Source of the DNA: Bosea sp. (in: a-proteobacteria) | GTDB lineage: Bacteria > Pseudomonadota > Alphaproteobacteria > Rhizobiales > Beijerinckiaceae | Direction: 5' to 3' | DNA length: 64,000 nt | NCBI RefSeq assembly: GCF_023953965.1 | Contig: NZ_JAMLIX010000002.1 | Coordinates: 992,001-1,056,000, forward strand | Shown here: piece after piece, positions 38,099-47,545 of the stretch | How the letters are laid out: every line of letters begins with the position of its first letter | Position numbering within the stretch: position 1 is the first letter of the stretch | Notes under the pieces: model-generated | Database searches by the model: none | What the model saw: only the letters and a program-made list of their open reading frames with translations | Told to the model about the DNA's origin: nothing | Made by a program: the position numbers and the translations under genes

Positions 38099-39267
38099 CG
38101 GGTATGATCGCCCACGCCCTGCCGCATCACGAAGCGTCTCAGCGGCCCGATCCGCGACAGGGCTAAAAGCCCCGCGCCGCGCAGCAGGTCGGCCGGCACC
38201 AGATCGGTCAGCAGCGTCCGGTTGAGCATGTCGACCGCGCCCGTGCGCAGCCGGACATCCACCCGCCTTGCCCTGTCATAGGCGGCGATGACGCTTTCGC
38301 CGCCGGGATCGGCCGCTCCCTCGAGCGCATCGCGCAGATCCGCGACATCGCGCAGCCCGAGGTTCAGCCCCTGCGCCCCGATCGGCGGGAAGATATGCGC
38401 GGCCTCGCCGATCAGGGCCATGCGGCCGGCACCGAAGCGCTCGACCGAGAGTCCGCCCATCGGCACCCTGCCGCGCGCGCCTGAGACCGTCATCGCGCCG
38501 AGCAGCGACTGCACCTGGTCTTCGACGCGGCGCGCGAAAGCGGCATCGTCGAGCGCCACGATGGTTTCCGCCTCGGCCGGATCGGTGAGCCAGACCAGCG
38601 AGGAGCGCCGGCCGGGCAGGGGGACGAGCGTGCAGGGACCCTGGCGGGTGTGGAATTCGGTCGAGGTGTCGCCATGGTCCCGGCGATGCGCGAAGATCGC
38701 GGTCAGGGCGACCTGGGGATAGCGCCAGTCGCGGCTTTCGATCGCCGCCGCCGCGCGCACCTTCGAGTTGCGCCCGTCGGCGCCGGCGACGAGGCGGGCC
38801 TTCAGCGGGGCGAAGCCGTCGCCGGTGAGGCGCACGCCATCGGCCTCGGGCTCGATGGCGCGCACGAAGCCGGGGATCATCGTGAGGCCGGGCAGCGCGG
38901 CGGCCTTTTCGGCGAGGATCGCGGTGAGATCGGCGTTCTCGACGTTCCAGCCGAAGGCGGCAAGCCCGATCTCGGAGGCACGGAATTCGACCGGCGGCTG
39001 CCGGAACAGGCTGCCGCTGTCGTCGACAAGGCGCATCACGCAAAGCGGAGCGGCCTTGTCGCTGAGCGCCTCCTCCAGGCCGAGCCCGCACAGCATCCGC
39101 CAGGAGCCGTCGAACAGCGCGACGGTGCGCCCGTCGCGCGGCGTCGCGACCGGGCCGATGAGGGCGACGCTGCGGCCCTCGCGGCCAAGCGCCAGCGCGG
39201 CCGCGAGCCCCGCGGCGCCCGCGCCCACGATGGCGATGTCGACCGGATCGGCGCTCTGTGCATTCAT
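38095..39267 (-). CDS. UbiH/UbiF/VisC-family FAD-dependent hydroxylase
   Basis: A 390-residue flavoprotein. The N-terminal Rossmann motif is VDIAIVGAGAAGLAAALALG, the DG motif is AGADGRNSKVR (about 170), and the GD-type motif ALIGEAAHIFPPIGAQGLNL has Glu in place of the usual Asp. Family members hydroxylate the ubiquinone ring in alphaproteobacteria (UbiL, UbiH-like) or other aromatic rings. The genome context does not identify which step. The Asp-to-Glu change is a small oddity worth noting. Confidence 0.85.
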   Translation of the reverse strand: MNAQSADPVDIAIVGAGAAGLAAALALGREGRSVALIGPVATPRDGRTVALFDGSWRMLCGLGLEEALSDKAAPLCVMRLVDDSGSLFRQPPVEFRASEIGLAAFGWNVENADLTAILAEKAAALPGLTMIPGFVRAIEPEADGVRLTGDGFAPLKARLVAGADGRNSKVRAAAAIESRDWRYPQVALTAIFAHRRDHGDTSTEFHTRQGPCTLVPLPGRRSSLVWLTDPAEAETIVALDDAAFARRVEDQVQSLLGAMTVSGARGRVPMGGLSVERFGAGRMALIGEAAHIFPPIGAQGLNLGLRDVADLRDALEGAADPGGESVIAAYDRARRVDVRLRTGAVDMLNRTLLTDLVPADLLRGAGLLALSRIGPLRRFVMRQGVGDHTR

Positions 39268-39402
39268 AGCCTCTGGCTAGCTGATGAGGCGCGTTTTGGC
39301 CACGGGCCGCAAAGTCGCAAGGGGCCCCTGCGTCCGGCTGGGATGCGGCCACCCCGTCCGATCAACTATGCTGAAGCCCATCCATTCCGAGGAGATGCCT
39401 TC

Positions 39403-40377
39403 ATGGTCAAAGCCATCCGCGCCCATCAGACCGGCGGTCCCGACGTCCTCCAGTTCGAGGATATCGCCCTGGCGCCGCCGGGCCCCGGCGAAATCCGGAT
39501 CCGGAACCGGGCGATCGGCCTGAATTTCATCGACACCTATTTCCGCTCGGGCCTCTATCCGGCCCCGCAACTGCCCTTCATCCTGGGCAACGAGAGTGCC
39601 GGCGACGTGCTCGCGGTCGGTCCCAACGTCACCGAATTCGCGCCGGGCGACCGAGTCGCGGTGGTTTCGGCGCTCGGCGCCTATGCCGAGGAGCGCGTCG
39701 TGCCGGCGGCCAATGCCGTCGCGCTGCCGGACGGCATTTCCTACGAAGCCGCCGCCAGCATGATGCTGAAGGGACTGACCGCCGAATACCTGTTGCACCG
39801 CACCTATGCGGTGAAGCCGGGCGACACGATCCTGGTCCATGCCGCGGCCGGCGCGACCGGCCTGATCCTGTGCCAATGGGGCAAGGCGCTGGGCGCAACC
39901 GTGATCGGCACGGTCGGTTCCAAGGAAAAGGCGCGGCTCGCCGAGGCGCATGGCGCCGACCGTGTCATCAACTACCGCGAGGAGGATTTCGCGGCGCGGG
40001 TGAAGGAGATCACCGGGGGCAAGCTCTGCGACGTGGTTTATGACGGCGTCGGCAAGGACACCTTCATGAAGTCGCTCGACACGCTGAAGCCGCTCGGCCT
40101 GATGGTATCCTTCGGCAATGCCTCGGGCGCGGTCGAAGCCTTCAATCTCGGCATCCTCGCCACCAAGGGCTCGCTTTATGTGACGCGGCCGACGCTGAAC
40201 GTCTACACGGGCAGGCGCGAGACCATGGTCGCGATGGCGAAGAACCTGTTCGAGGCGGTGACGAGCGGCAAGGTCAAGGTGCCGGTCAACGCGACCTTCC
40301 CGCTGAAGCAGGCCGCCGACGCTCATCGCCTGCTGGAATCGCGCGGCACGACCGGCTCGACGGTGCTGATCCCCTGA
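39403..40377 (+). CDS. Quinone oxidoreductase (NADPH), zeta-crystallin type
   Basis: A 324-residue MDR-superfamily protein without zinc ligands. It has ALAPPGPGEIRIRNRAIGLN and FIDTYFRSGLY at the start, then LVHAAAGATGLILCQWGKAL (NADPH-binding loop) and YDGVGKDTFMKSL. It should reduce quinones by one electron. ATG 39403 follows GAGGAG; the long upstream frame is only antisense to the monooxygenase. A terminator follows at 40395-40425. Confidence 0.93.
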   Translation: MVKAIRAHQTGGPDVLQFEDIALAPPGPGEIRIRNRAIGLNFIDTYFRSGLYPAPQLPFILGNESAGDVLAVGPNVTEFAPGDRVAVVSALGAYAEERVVPAANAVALPDGISYEAAASMMLKGLTAEYLLHRTYAVKPGDTILVHAAAGATGLILCQWGKALGATVIGTVGSKEKARLAEAHGADRVINYREEDFAARVKEITGGKLCDVVYDGVGKDTFMKSLDTLKPLGLMVSFGNASGAVEAFNLGILATKGSLYVTRPTLNVYTGRRETMVAMAKNLFEAVTSGKVKVPVNATFPLKQAADAHRLLESRGTTGSTVLIP

Positions 40378-40394
40378 CGACGCAAGGCGGGAGA

Positions 40395-40423
40395 GGGGCG
40401 CCCGGGAGACCGGGCCCCTTTTT
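40395..40423 (+). terminator. Intrinsic terminator after the quinone oxidoreductase gene
   Basis: GGGGCGCCCGG (40395-40405) can pair with CCGGGCCCC (40410-40418) with one bulge, followed by five T (40419-40423). It lies 18 bp after the stop. Confidence 0.75.
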
Positions 40424-40504
40424 CCGCAAGGCGTGAACCCGGTGCCGAGGTGACGCGACGAATGGGGGCCAGCGCATGCTGGCGACCATGCGGGACCCGG
40501 CTTC

Positions 40505-40834
40505 ATGTCGTCCAAGTTTCAGACCAGCGTCTTCCTCTTCGCGGTCCTGTCCCTCTCGGGGATCGCGCTCGCCCAGCAGGCCAGGGGAAACGGTGGCCAA
40601 TCCGCGACCCATGCCGACGCGATCCTGCAAGGCGCCGACAAGGGGCGGGTGCGCGTTCCCGGCCCGGTCCGGCTGCGCTATGCGCAGACCGGCTGCACGA
40701 CCGGCACCTGCGGCGAGCCGCCCCGGCAGTCGGAGCAGACCGAGGCCGTGATCGCGAGCGACGCCTGCAGCAGCCTGGGCACGGCGCGTGACCGCAGCGG
40801 GCGCATCATCCGCCGCCTCTGCGCCTTCAACTGA
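40505..40834 (+). CDS. Small secreted protein of unknown function
   Basis: A 109-residue product with a clear signal peptide (KFQTSVFLFAVLSLSGIALA, cleaved before QQ). The mature part has four Cys (GCTTGTCGE, SDACSS and RRLCAFN), suggesting two disulfides in the periplasm. I do not recognise a family. The ribosome site before ATG 40505 is weak. It is convergent with rimO. Confidence 0.7.
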   Translation: MSSKFQTSVFLFAVLSLSGIALAQQARGNGGQSATHADAILQGADKGRVRVPGPVRLRYAQTGCTTGTCGEPPRQSEQTEAVIASDACSSLGTARDRSGRIIRRLCAFN

Positions 40835-40846
40835 GAGGAAGACGGC

Positions 40847-42166
40847 TCAGACAGCGACGCCGTGCAGGTCGTAGGCATCGGCGCGCTCGACCTTCACCGT
40901 GACGATGTCGCCCGGGCGCAAGGGCCGGCGGCTCGCGACATAGACGTTGCCGTCGATCTCGGGCGCGTCCCATTTCGAGCGGCCCTTGGCGACGCTCGGC
41001 CCGGCCTCGTCGATGATGACGGGGATGCGCTTGCCGACCCGGCCCTTGACGATGCGGGCCGAGATCTCGGCCTGCGCCTTCATGAAGCGGTGCCAGCGCG
41101 CCTCCTTCTCCGCCTCGGGAACGGGGGCAAGGCCCAGATCGTTGGCGGGCGCGCCCTTCACGGGCTCGTATTTGAAGCAGCCGACGCGCTCCAGCTTCGC
41201 TTCCTTCAGCCAGTCGAGCAGGATCTCCACGTCGTCCTCGGTCTCGCCGGGGAAGCCGACGATGAAGGTCGAGCGGATGGCCAGCTCCGGGCAGATCCCG
41301 CGCCATTTGCGGATGCGGTCGAGCGTGCGGTCCTGGTGGGCCGGACGCCGCATCGCCTTCAGCACGGAAGGCGAGGCGTGCTGGAAGGGGATGTCGAGAT
41401 AGGGCAGCACCAGCCCTTCCTGCATCAGCGGGATGACCTCGTCGACATGCGGGTAGGGGTAGACATAGTGCAGCCTGACCCACATCCCCATCTGGCCGAG
41501 CTCGCGGGAAAGCTCGAAGAAGCGGCTGCGGATCTCCCGGTCCTTCCACAGCGAGGGCGCGTATTTGATGTCGAGGCCATAGGCGCTGGTGTCCTGCGAG
41601 ATCACCAGCAGTTCCTTGACGCCGGCCTTCGCCAGCTTCTCGGCCTCGCGCAGCACCTCGCCGATCGGCCGCGAGACGAGGTCGCCGCGCAGCTTCGGGA
41701 TGATGCAGAAGGTGCAGCGGTTGTTGCAGCCCTCTGAAATCTTGAGATAGGCGTAGTGGCGCGGCGTCAGCTTGACGCCCTGGTCGGGCACGAGGTCGAC
41801 GAAGGGGTCGTGCTGCGGCGGCACGGCCTGGTGCACGGCCGAGACGACGCTCTCATAGGCTTGCGGGCCGGTGATCGCGAGCACGTTCGGGAAGGCGTCG
41901 CGGATCTGCTCCGGCTCGGCGCCCATGCAGCCGGTGACGATGACCTTGCCGTTCTCAGCCATCGCCGAGCCGATCGCCTCGAGCGATTCCGCCTTGGCGC
42001 TATCGAGGAAGCCGCAGGTGTTGACGATGACGAGATCGGCGCCGGCATGGCTCTTGGAGAGCTCATAGCCCTCGGAGCGCAGCGAGGTGATGATCCGTTC
42101 GGAATCGACCAGCGCCTTGGGGCAGCCCAGCGAGACGAAGGAGATTTTCGGCGCGACGGCGTTCAT
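40847..42166 (-). CDS. rimO: Ribosomal protein S12 methylthiotransferase RimO
   Basis: A 439-residue radical-SAM enzyme that methylthiolates Asp of S12. The N-terminal [4Fe-4S] domain has Cys15 (SLGCPKALVDSE), Cys51 and Cys80; the radical-SAM cluster is CNNRCTFC at 147-154. KLRGDLVSRPIGEVL and a C-terminal TRAM domain fit RimO rather than MiaB (SLGCPKALVDSE is the RimO form). It stands alone, 75 bp downstream of sseA. Confidence 0.96.
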   Translation of the reverse strand: MNAVAPKISFVSLGCPKALVDSERIITSLRSEGYELSKSHAGADLVIVNTCGFLDSAKAESLEAIGSAMAENGKVIVTGCMGAEPEQIRDAFPNVLAITGPQAYESVVSAVHQAVPPQHDPFVDLVPDQGVKLTPRHYAYLKISEGCNNRCTFCIIPKLRGDLVSRPIGEVLREAEKLAKAGVKELLVISQDTSAYGLDIKYAPSLWKDREIRSRFFELSRELGQMGMWVRLHYVYPYPHVDEVIPLMQEGLVLPYLDIPFQHASPSVLKAMRRPAHQDRTLDRIRKWRGICPELAIRSTFIVGFPGETEDDVEILLDWLKEAKLERVGCFKYEPVKGAPANDLGLAPVPEAEKEARWHRFMKAQAEISARIVKGRVGKRIPVIIDEAGPSVAKGRSKWDAPEIDGNVYVASRRPLRPGDIVTVKVERADAYDLHGVAV

Positions 42167-42241
42167 CGGCTGGGCTTTGAGTTCCGGATTGTCGGGAAGC
42201 GCTTCCTTTGAACGGTTTCAGCCTGTTTGGCAATTCCGACG

Positions 42242-43102
42242 TCAGGCCGCGCCGCCGGTCGTGACCGGGCGCTCGGGATCCTGGGTCCATTCGGTCATCG
42301 AGCCGTCATAGAGCGCGACCTCGTCGCGGCCGAGGATCTCCGACAGCACGAACCAGTTCGCCGCGGCGGAATGGCCGGTGTTGCAGTAGGACACCACCGG
42401 CCCCTGCGGCACCATCGCGAACAGCGCCTCCAGCTCGCCGCGGGCCTTGAGCTTGCCGCCCTCGAAGGCGCCGGCATAGTCGCGCTGGATCGCGCCGGGG
42501 ATATGGCCGGCGCGCGCCGCCTCGGCGGATTTCTCGCGGCCCTCGAAGAAGCTCGAGCCCCGCGCATCGAGGAGGCTCGCCTGCCGGCTGCGCAGGGCGA
42601 CGAGGGTGGCGTCGGCCGTGCTGCGCAGATCCTGCTGCGCGACGACCGGATAGGCGGCGGCGCTCCTCGGCGGCGAGGGGCCGCGCGCGACCGGGCGCCC
42701 CGGATCGGCGGTCCAGCCCCTGAAGCCGCCGTCGAGGATCGCCTGCCGGCCGTGGCCGATGAACTTCAGCGTCCAGTAGACCCGCGCCGCCGCGGCGAAA
42801 TCCGTGGCGGCGGTGCCGGCCGCGACGATGACGACGTCGCAACCCGGCGCGATGCCGAGCCTTCCCGCGAGCGCGGCGAGCCGGTCGAGCGGCGGCAGCA
42901 TGCCCGGCGCATTGCCGATCCGCGCCCGCCAGCCATCCGTCGCATAGTCGGAATGGGCGGCGCCGGGGATGTGCCCGGCCTCGAAGGCGGCGCTTCCGCC
43001 ATCGGCGGCGGTGCGGATGTCGAGGATGACGAGATCGTCCCCGCCGAGCCGTTCGGCCAGCGTCTCCGGCACGATCAGCCCTGCGAATTCAGCCTTGCTC
43101 AT
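42242..43102 (-). CDS. Two-domain rhodanese (sulfurtransferase)
   Basis: A 286-residue thiosulfate/3-mercaptopyruvate sulfurtransferase. The first, inactive rhodanese domain starts LVILDIRTAADGG; the second has LLDARGSSFFEG, AGHIPGAIQRDY and the active-site loop SYCNTGHSAA with catalytic Cys241. The loop differs from classical CGSGVTA (SseA) and CxKGVTA (rhodanese), so donor specificity is open. It is translationally coupled to the OsmC gene by a four-base overlap. Confidence 0.9.
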   Translation of the reverse strand: MSKAEFAGLIVPETLAERLGGDDLVILDIRTAADGGSAAFEAGHIPGAAHSDYATDGWRARIGNAPGMLPPLDRLAALAGRLGIAPGCDVVIVAAGTAATDFAAAARVYWTLKFIGHGRQAILDGGFRGWTADPGRPVARGPSPPRSAAAYPVVAQQDLRSTADATLVALRSRQASLLDARGSSFFEGREKSAEAARAGHIPGAIQRDYAGAFEGGKLKARGELEALFAMVPQGPVVSYCNTGHSAAANWFVLSEILGRDEVALYDGSMTEWTQDPERPVTTGGAA

Positions 43103-43536
43103 GCGGCGGCCTCCTCCTGCACCGTATCAATCACCTCCAGGCTGTAGCTCATCTCGGCGGTCGCCCCGAGCATGATCGAAGCCGAGCAGTATTTTTCCTT
43201 CGACAAGGTGACGGCGCGCTCCGCCTTGGCCCGCGACAGCCCCTTGCCGGTGATGCGGTAGGCGAGGTGGATCCTGGTGAACACCTTGGGGTCGGTCGCG
43301 GCGCGCTCGGCTTCGACCTCGACCTCGCAGCCGGTCACGTTTTCACGACCCTTCTTCAGCATGCCGACGACATCGAAGCTCGTGCAGCCGGCGAGCCCGA
43401 TCAGCAGCATCTCCATCGGCCGGATGCCGATATTGCGCCCGCCATATTCGGGCGCGCCATCCATCATCACGGCATGCCCGCTGCCGGATTCGCCCATGAA
43501 GGCCATGCCTTCCACCCATTTCGCGCGCGCTTTCAT
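43099..43536 (-). CDS. OsmC/YhfA family peroxiredoxin-like protein
   Basis: A 145-residue protein with the two conserved Cys of OsmC/Ohr proteins: Cys51 in LLIGLAGCTSFDVVGML and Cys117 in SKEKYCSASIML. The IGIRPMEM and AYRITGKGLSRAKAERAV segments place it in the YhfA-like branch. It may reduce organic peroxides or bind thiol compounds. Overlap with the rhodanese gene suggests a shared role in sulfur or thiol stress. Confidence 0.9.
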   Translation of the reverse strand: MKARAKWVEGMAFMGESGSGHAVMMDGAPEYGGRNIGIRPMEMLLIGLAGCTSFDVVGMLKKGRENVTGCEVEVEAERAATDPKVFTRIHLAYRITGKGLSRAKAERAVTLSKEKYCSASIMLGATAEMSYSLEVIDTVQEEAAA

Positions 43537-43611
43537 CGCGGTCTCCTGTCGTCGTGATCGGTTCTGCGACAGGCATAGCCCGGTCCGTCCGGCGAGGCGA
43601 GGGGCGGTTCC

Positions 43612-44658
43612 TCAGGCGGCTGCGAACAGGTTGCCATGGGTGATGCGCAGCCTGATGCGCTCGCCGATCGCCGGGGCGACCTGGCTCGCGAGATCGACCT
43701 CGAGCCGCTTCTTCAGCCCTTCGACCGCGACTTCCGCCCGGCGCAGCGGCCCGTTGCGGCGCAAATGCGCGACCGTGCCGGGCAGCGCCAGCGGCATCTC
43801 GTCGACGATGCGCAGATGCTGCGGCCGGACATAGAGCGAGGCCGGCCCGCCCTGGTTCTGCGTCAGCCCGCCCAGCACCGGCCGGTCGCCGAAGAAGGCC
43901 TGGCTGCCGACGATCTCGACCGGCAGCTTGTTCGCCTCGCCGAGGAATTCGCAGACGAAGGGCGTCGCCGGATGGTCGTAGACGTCGTCGGCCGAGCCGA
44001 CCTGCTCGATGCGCCCGTCATTGAGGATGGCGACGCGGTCGGCGAGCTCCAGCGCCTCCTCCTGGTCGTGGGTGACGAAGACGGTGGTGTGGCCGGTGCG
44101 TCCGTGCAGCTCCCTGAGCCAGGCGCGCAGGTCTTTGCGCACCTTGGCGTCGAGCGCGCCGAAAGGCTCGTCGAGCAGGAGCACGCTGGGCTCGATCGCG
44201 AGCGCGCGCGCCAGTGCGACGCGCTGGCGCTGGCCGCCGGAGAGCTGGCTCGGATAGCGCCTCTCCAGCCCCGGCAACTGGACGAGCTCCAGCAGGGCAC
44301 CGACGCGCCTGCGGATCTCGTCGTCGCTCGGGCGCTCGCGGCGCGGCCGGGATTTCAGCCCGAAGGCGATGTTCTCGGCGACGTTCATCGTCTTGAACAG
44401 GGCATATTGCTGGAAGACGAAGCCGATGCGCCGCTCGCGCAGGGAAAGCTCGCGCGTATCGGTCTCGCCGAACAGCACGCGGCCGCGATCGGCCTGTTCC
44501 AGCCCGGCGATCAGGCGCAGGAGCGTGGTCTTGCCCGAGCCCGACGGGCCGAGCAGCGCGACGAGCTCGCCGGCCTGAATGTCGAGGCAGACGCCGCGCA
44601 GCGCCGGGAAGGTCTCGAAGCGCTTCTCGATGGTCTCGATGGTGACGGCGACCGACAT
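43612..44658 (-). CDS. cysA: Sulfate/thiosulfate ABC importer ATPase CysA
   Basis: A 348-residue ATPase. Walker A GPSGSGKTT (37-45), signature LSGGQRQRVALARAL and Walker B VLLLDEPFGALDAKVRKDL; FVTHDQEEALELADRV follows. The C-terminal regulatory domain has LYVRPQHLRIV. ATG 44658 (MSVAVTIETIEKRF) is chosen over 44703, as it begins the conserved region. It is the last gene of sbp-cysT-cysW-cysA. Confidence 0.95.
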   Translation of the reverse strand: MSVAVTIETIEKRFETFPALRGVCLDIQAGELVALLGPSGSGKTTLLRLIAGLEQADRGRVLFGETDTRELSLRERRIGFVFQQYALFKTMNVAENIAFGLKSRPRRERPSDDEIRRRVGALLELVQLPGLERRYPSQLSGGQRQRVALARALAIEPSVLLLDEPFGALDAKVRKDLRAWLRELHGRTGHTTVFVTHDQEEALELADRVAILNDGRIEQVGSADDVYDHPATPFVCEFLGEANKLPVEIVGSQAFFGDRPVLGGLTQNQGGPASLYVRPQHLRIVDEMPLALPGTVAHLRRNGPLRRAEVAVEGLKKRLEVDLASQVAPAIGERIRLRITHGNLFAAA

Positions 44659-44674
44659 GGCCCGGCTCCCGGGG

Positions 44675-45544
44675 TCAGTGGCGGCGGCTGGCGGCGATCG
44701 CATCGCCGTAGCGCCATTCCAGCAGGGTCTTGAGGATGAGGGTGACGAGGGCGAGCCCCGCCAGCAGCGAGGCCACCGCGAAGGCGGCCGCGCCCATATA
44801 CTCGTTGTAGAGGATCTCGATATGCAGCGGCATGGTGTTGGTCAGGCCGCGGATCCTGCCCGAGACGACCGCGACCGCGCCGAACTCGCCCATCGCGCGG
44901 GCGTTGCAGAGCAGCACGCCGTAGAACAGGCTCCATTTCACGTTCGGCAGCGTCACGCGGAAGAACACCCGCCAGGGCGAGGCGCCGAGCGTCAGCGCCG
45001 CCTCCTCGTCGGCCGAGCCGAGCGACTGCATATGCGGGATCAGCTCGCGCGCCACGAAGGGGAAGGTGACGAAGATGGTGGCGAGGATCAGCCCCGGCAG
45101 CGCGAAGACGATCTTCATGTCGTTGGCCTGGAGCCAGGGGCCGAAATAGCCCTGCGCGCCGAAGAGCAGCACGAAGACGAGGCCCGAGATCACCGGCGAG
45201 ACCGAGAAGGGCAGGTCGATCAGGCTGATCAGCAGGTCCTTGCCCCGGAACTCGAACCGGGCGACGGCCCAGGCCGCCGCGACGCCGACGACGATGTTGA
45301 ACGGCACCGCGACGGCTGCGACGACGAGCGTCAGCCGGATCGCGGCCAGCGCGTCGGGCTCGGTGATCGCGGCGCGATAGGCCTCCCAGCCCTTGCTGCC
45401 TGCCTCGATGAAGACCGTCGCCAGCGGCAGGAGCAGGAACAGCATGAGGAAGGCGAGCGAGACGCCGATCAGCAGCGCCCGCACGACGGGGCTCTCGCCA
45501 CGCGCGCGGGCGGCGCGGCCGGAGGGGAGCGCGGCGTCAGACAT
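44675..45544 (-). CDS. cysW: Sulfate ABC importer permease CysW
   Basis: A 289-residue permease with six membrane helices. The EAA loop is EEAALTLGASPWRVFFRVTLP and LIDLPFSVSPVISGLVFVLLFG and NARAMGEFGAVAVVSGRIRG are typical of CysW. It overlaps cysT by eight bases and precedes cysA by 16. Confidence 0.95.
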   Translation of the reverse strand: MSDAALPSGRAARARGESPVVRALLIGVSLAFLMLFLLLPLATVFIEAGSKGWEAYRAAITEPDALAAIRLTLVVAAVAVPFNIVVGVAAAWAVARFEFRGKDLLISLIDLPFSVSPVISGLVFVLLFGAQGYFGPWLQANDMKIVFALPGLILATIFVTFPFVARELIPHMQSLGSADEEAALTLGASPWRVFFRVTLPNVKWSLFYGVLLCNARAMGEFGAVAVVSGRIRGLTNTMPLHIEILYNEYMGAAAFAVASLLAGLALVTLILKTLLEWRYGDAIAASRRH

Positions 45545-46433
45545 CGCCGAACCTCCTGCGGGCGTGGGCCTGGATCAGGTTGCCGGCGAGGATGAGCGCA
45601 AACGAGATCATCAGCATCATCGTCGCCACCACGGCCGCGCCGGCATAGTCGAACTGCTCGAGCCGGATCACGATCAGGAGCGGGGCGATCTCGGAGACCA
45701 TCGGCACGTTGCCGGCGATGAAGATCACCGAGCCGTATTCGCCGACGGCCCGCGCGAAGGCGAGCACCGAGCCGGTCATCAGCGCCGGCACGAGCTGCGG
45801 CAGGATCACCCGGCGAAACGTCCTGAAGCGGCTGGCGCCGAGCAGCGCCGCGGCCTCCTCGACATCGCTCTGCAATTCCTCCAGCACCGGCTGGACGGTG
45901 CGCACGACGAAGGGCAGGCCGATGAAGATCAGCGCCACCATCACGCCGAGCGGCGTATAGGCGATCCGGCCGTCGAAGCCGAAGGAGAGATCGGTGAAGG
46001 GCACGGTGATGCGGAAGGCGAGCGGCGCGAGCAGCGAGCCGACCCAGCCGTTCGGCGCGTAGATCGCCGCGAGCGAGATGCCGGCGACCGCCGTGGGCAG
46101 CGCGAAGGGCAGATCGACGGCGGCATCGATCAGGCGCCGGCCGGGAAATTCGTAGCGCACCAGCACCCAGGCCAGGATCAGGCCGAACACGGCGTTGACC
46201 AGCGCCGCAAACAGCGCCGCCGTGAAGGAGAGCCTGAGCGCGGCGAGCGTGCGCGGCGAGGTCGCCACCGCCCAGATATCGGCAGGTCCGGCGCTGGCGG
46301 CCTTCAGGAACAGCGCCGCGAGCGGGATCAGCACGATCAGCGACAGTGCCGTCAGCGTGATGCCGAGCGAAAGCCCCAAGCCGGGCAGGATGCTCGGCTC
46401 GCGCCAGCGGAAAGGCGTCGTCGCCGCCGTCAT
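45537..46433 (-). CDS. cysT: Sulfate ABC importer permease CysT (CysU)
   Basis: A 298-residue permease, partner of CysW. LPFALPTAVAGISLAAIYA and the EAA loop EEAAALLGASRFRTFRRVILP with ARAVGEYGSVIFIAGNVP are diagnostic. Start ATG 46433 lies four bases after the sbp stop; upstream in-frame starts fall inside sbp. Confidence 0.95.
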   Translation of the reverse strand: MTAATTPFRWREPSILPGLGLSLGITLTALSLIVLIPLAALFLKAASAGPADIWAVATSPRTLAALRLSFTAALFAALVNAVFGLILAWVLVRYEFPGRRLIDAAVDLPFALPTAVAGISLAAIYAPNGWVGSLLAPLAFRITVPFTDLSFGFDGRIAYTPLGVMVALIFIGLPFVVRTVQPVLEELQSDVEEAAALLGASRFRTFRRVILPQLVPALMTGSVLAFARAVGEYGSVIFIAGNVPMVSEIAPLLIVIRLEQFDYAGAAVVATMMLMISFALILAGNLIQAHARRRFGDV

Positions 46434-46437
46434 CGGA

Positions 46438-47478
46438 TCAGCGTGCCGGCTTGTAGAGCTGGTCGAAGCTGCCGCCATCGCCGAAATGGGTCGGCTGCGC
46501 CTGTTTCCAGCCGCCGAAGACGGCATCGATCGTCACGAGCTCCACCTGCGGAAAATTGGCGATGTCCTTGGGTTCGGCCGCTTCCGGGTTGCGCGGGCGA
46601 TAGAAGTTCCTGGCGATGATCGCCTGCGCCTTCGGCGTATAGAGGAATTCGAGATAGGCCTGTGCCGCCTCGCGGGTCTTCCTGGCGTCGACATTGGCGT
46701 CGATCAGCGCGACCGGCGGCTCGGCCAGGATCGACAGGCTCGGCACCACGATCTCGAACTTGTCGGCGCCGAACTCCTTCAGCGCGAGGAAGGCTTCGTT
46801 CTCCCAGGACAGGAAGACGTCGCCGATGCCGCGCTGGGTGAAGGTCGTCGTCGCGCCACGCGCGCCGGTGTCGAGGATCGGGACATTGGCGAGGAGCTTG
46901 CCGATATAGTCGCGCACCTTCGCCTCGTCCTTGTCGAAAGCCTTCTCGGCATAGGCCCAGGCGGCGAGATAGTTCCAGCGCGCCCCGCCCGAGGTCTTCG
47001 GGTTCGGCGTGATGATCTGGACGCCGGGCTTCACCAGGTCGCCCCAATCCCGGATCGCCTTCGGGTTGCCCTTGCGGACGAGGAAGACGATCGTCGAGGT
47101 ATAGGGCGCGGAATTATGCGGCAGGCGCGTCTGCCAGTCGAGTGGCAGCTTCTTCGAGCGCTCGGCGATGGCGTCGATGTCGCCGGCCAGCGCCAGCGTC
47201 ACCACATCGGCGGCAAGCCCGTCGATCACGGTGCGCGCCTGGGCGCCCGAGCCGCCATGGGACTGGCGGACAGTGGTGATCTTGCGGTCGGGGTTCTTCG
47301 CGTTCCATTCGGCGAGGAAGGCCGCGTTGATCTCGCGGTAGAGCTCGCGGGTCGGGTCGTAGGAGACGTTGAGGAGCTCGCTCTGGGCACGGGCCGCGGC
47401 CGCCATGCCGAAGCCGAGGCCAAAGGCGCTAAGGACCAGTCCGGCCCGGATGAGGTGGCGAAACACAGGTCGCGTCAT
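46438..47478 (-). CDS. sbp: Periplasmic sulfate-binding protein
   Basis: A 346-residue protein with a signal peptide (GLVLSAFGLGFGMAAAARAQ). The mature N-terminus LLNVSYDPTRELYREINAAF and VRQSHGGSGAQARTVIDGL, then NPKTSGGARWNYLAAW, are the sulfate-binding loops of the Sbp/CysP family. Sbp and CysP cannot be separated with certainty. It leads the importer operon; a putative promoter is at 47546-47574. Confidence 0.95.
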   Translation of the reverse strand: MTRPVFRHLIRAGLVLSAFGLGFGMAAAARAQSELLNVSYDPTRELYREINAAFLAEWNAKNPDRKITTVRQSHGGSGAQARTVIDGLAADVVTLALAGDIDAIAERSKKLPLDWQTRLPHNSAPYTSTIVFLVRKGNPKAIRDWGDLVKPGVQIITPNPKTSGGARWNYLAAWAYAEKAFDKDEAKVRDYIGKLLANVPILDTGARGATTTFTQRGIGDVFLSWENEAFLALKEFGADKFEIVVPSLSILAEPPVALIDANVDARKTREAAQAYLEFLYTPKAQAIIARNFYRPRNPEAAEPKDIANFPQVELVTIDAVFGGWKQAQPTHFGDGGSFDQLYKPAR

Positions 47479-47545
47479 GGCGGGCCTCCGTTGGGTTCAT
47501 CGCAAGGTTCGGTTCAGGCTTCGAATCGTTCTGGAAAACAAACGA

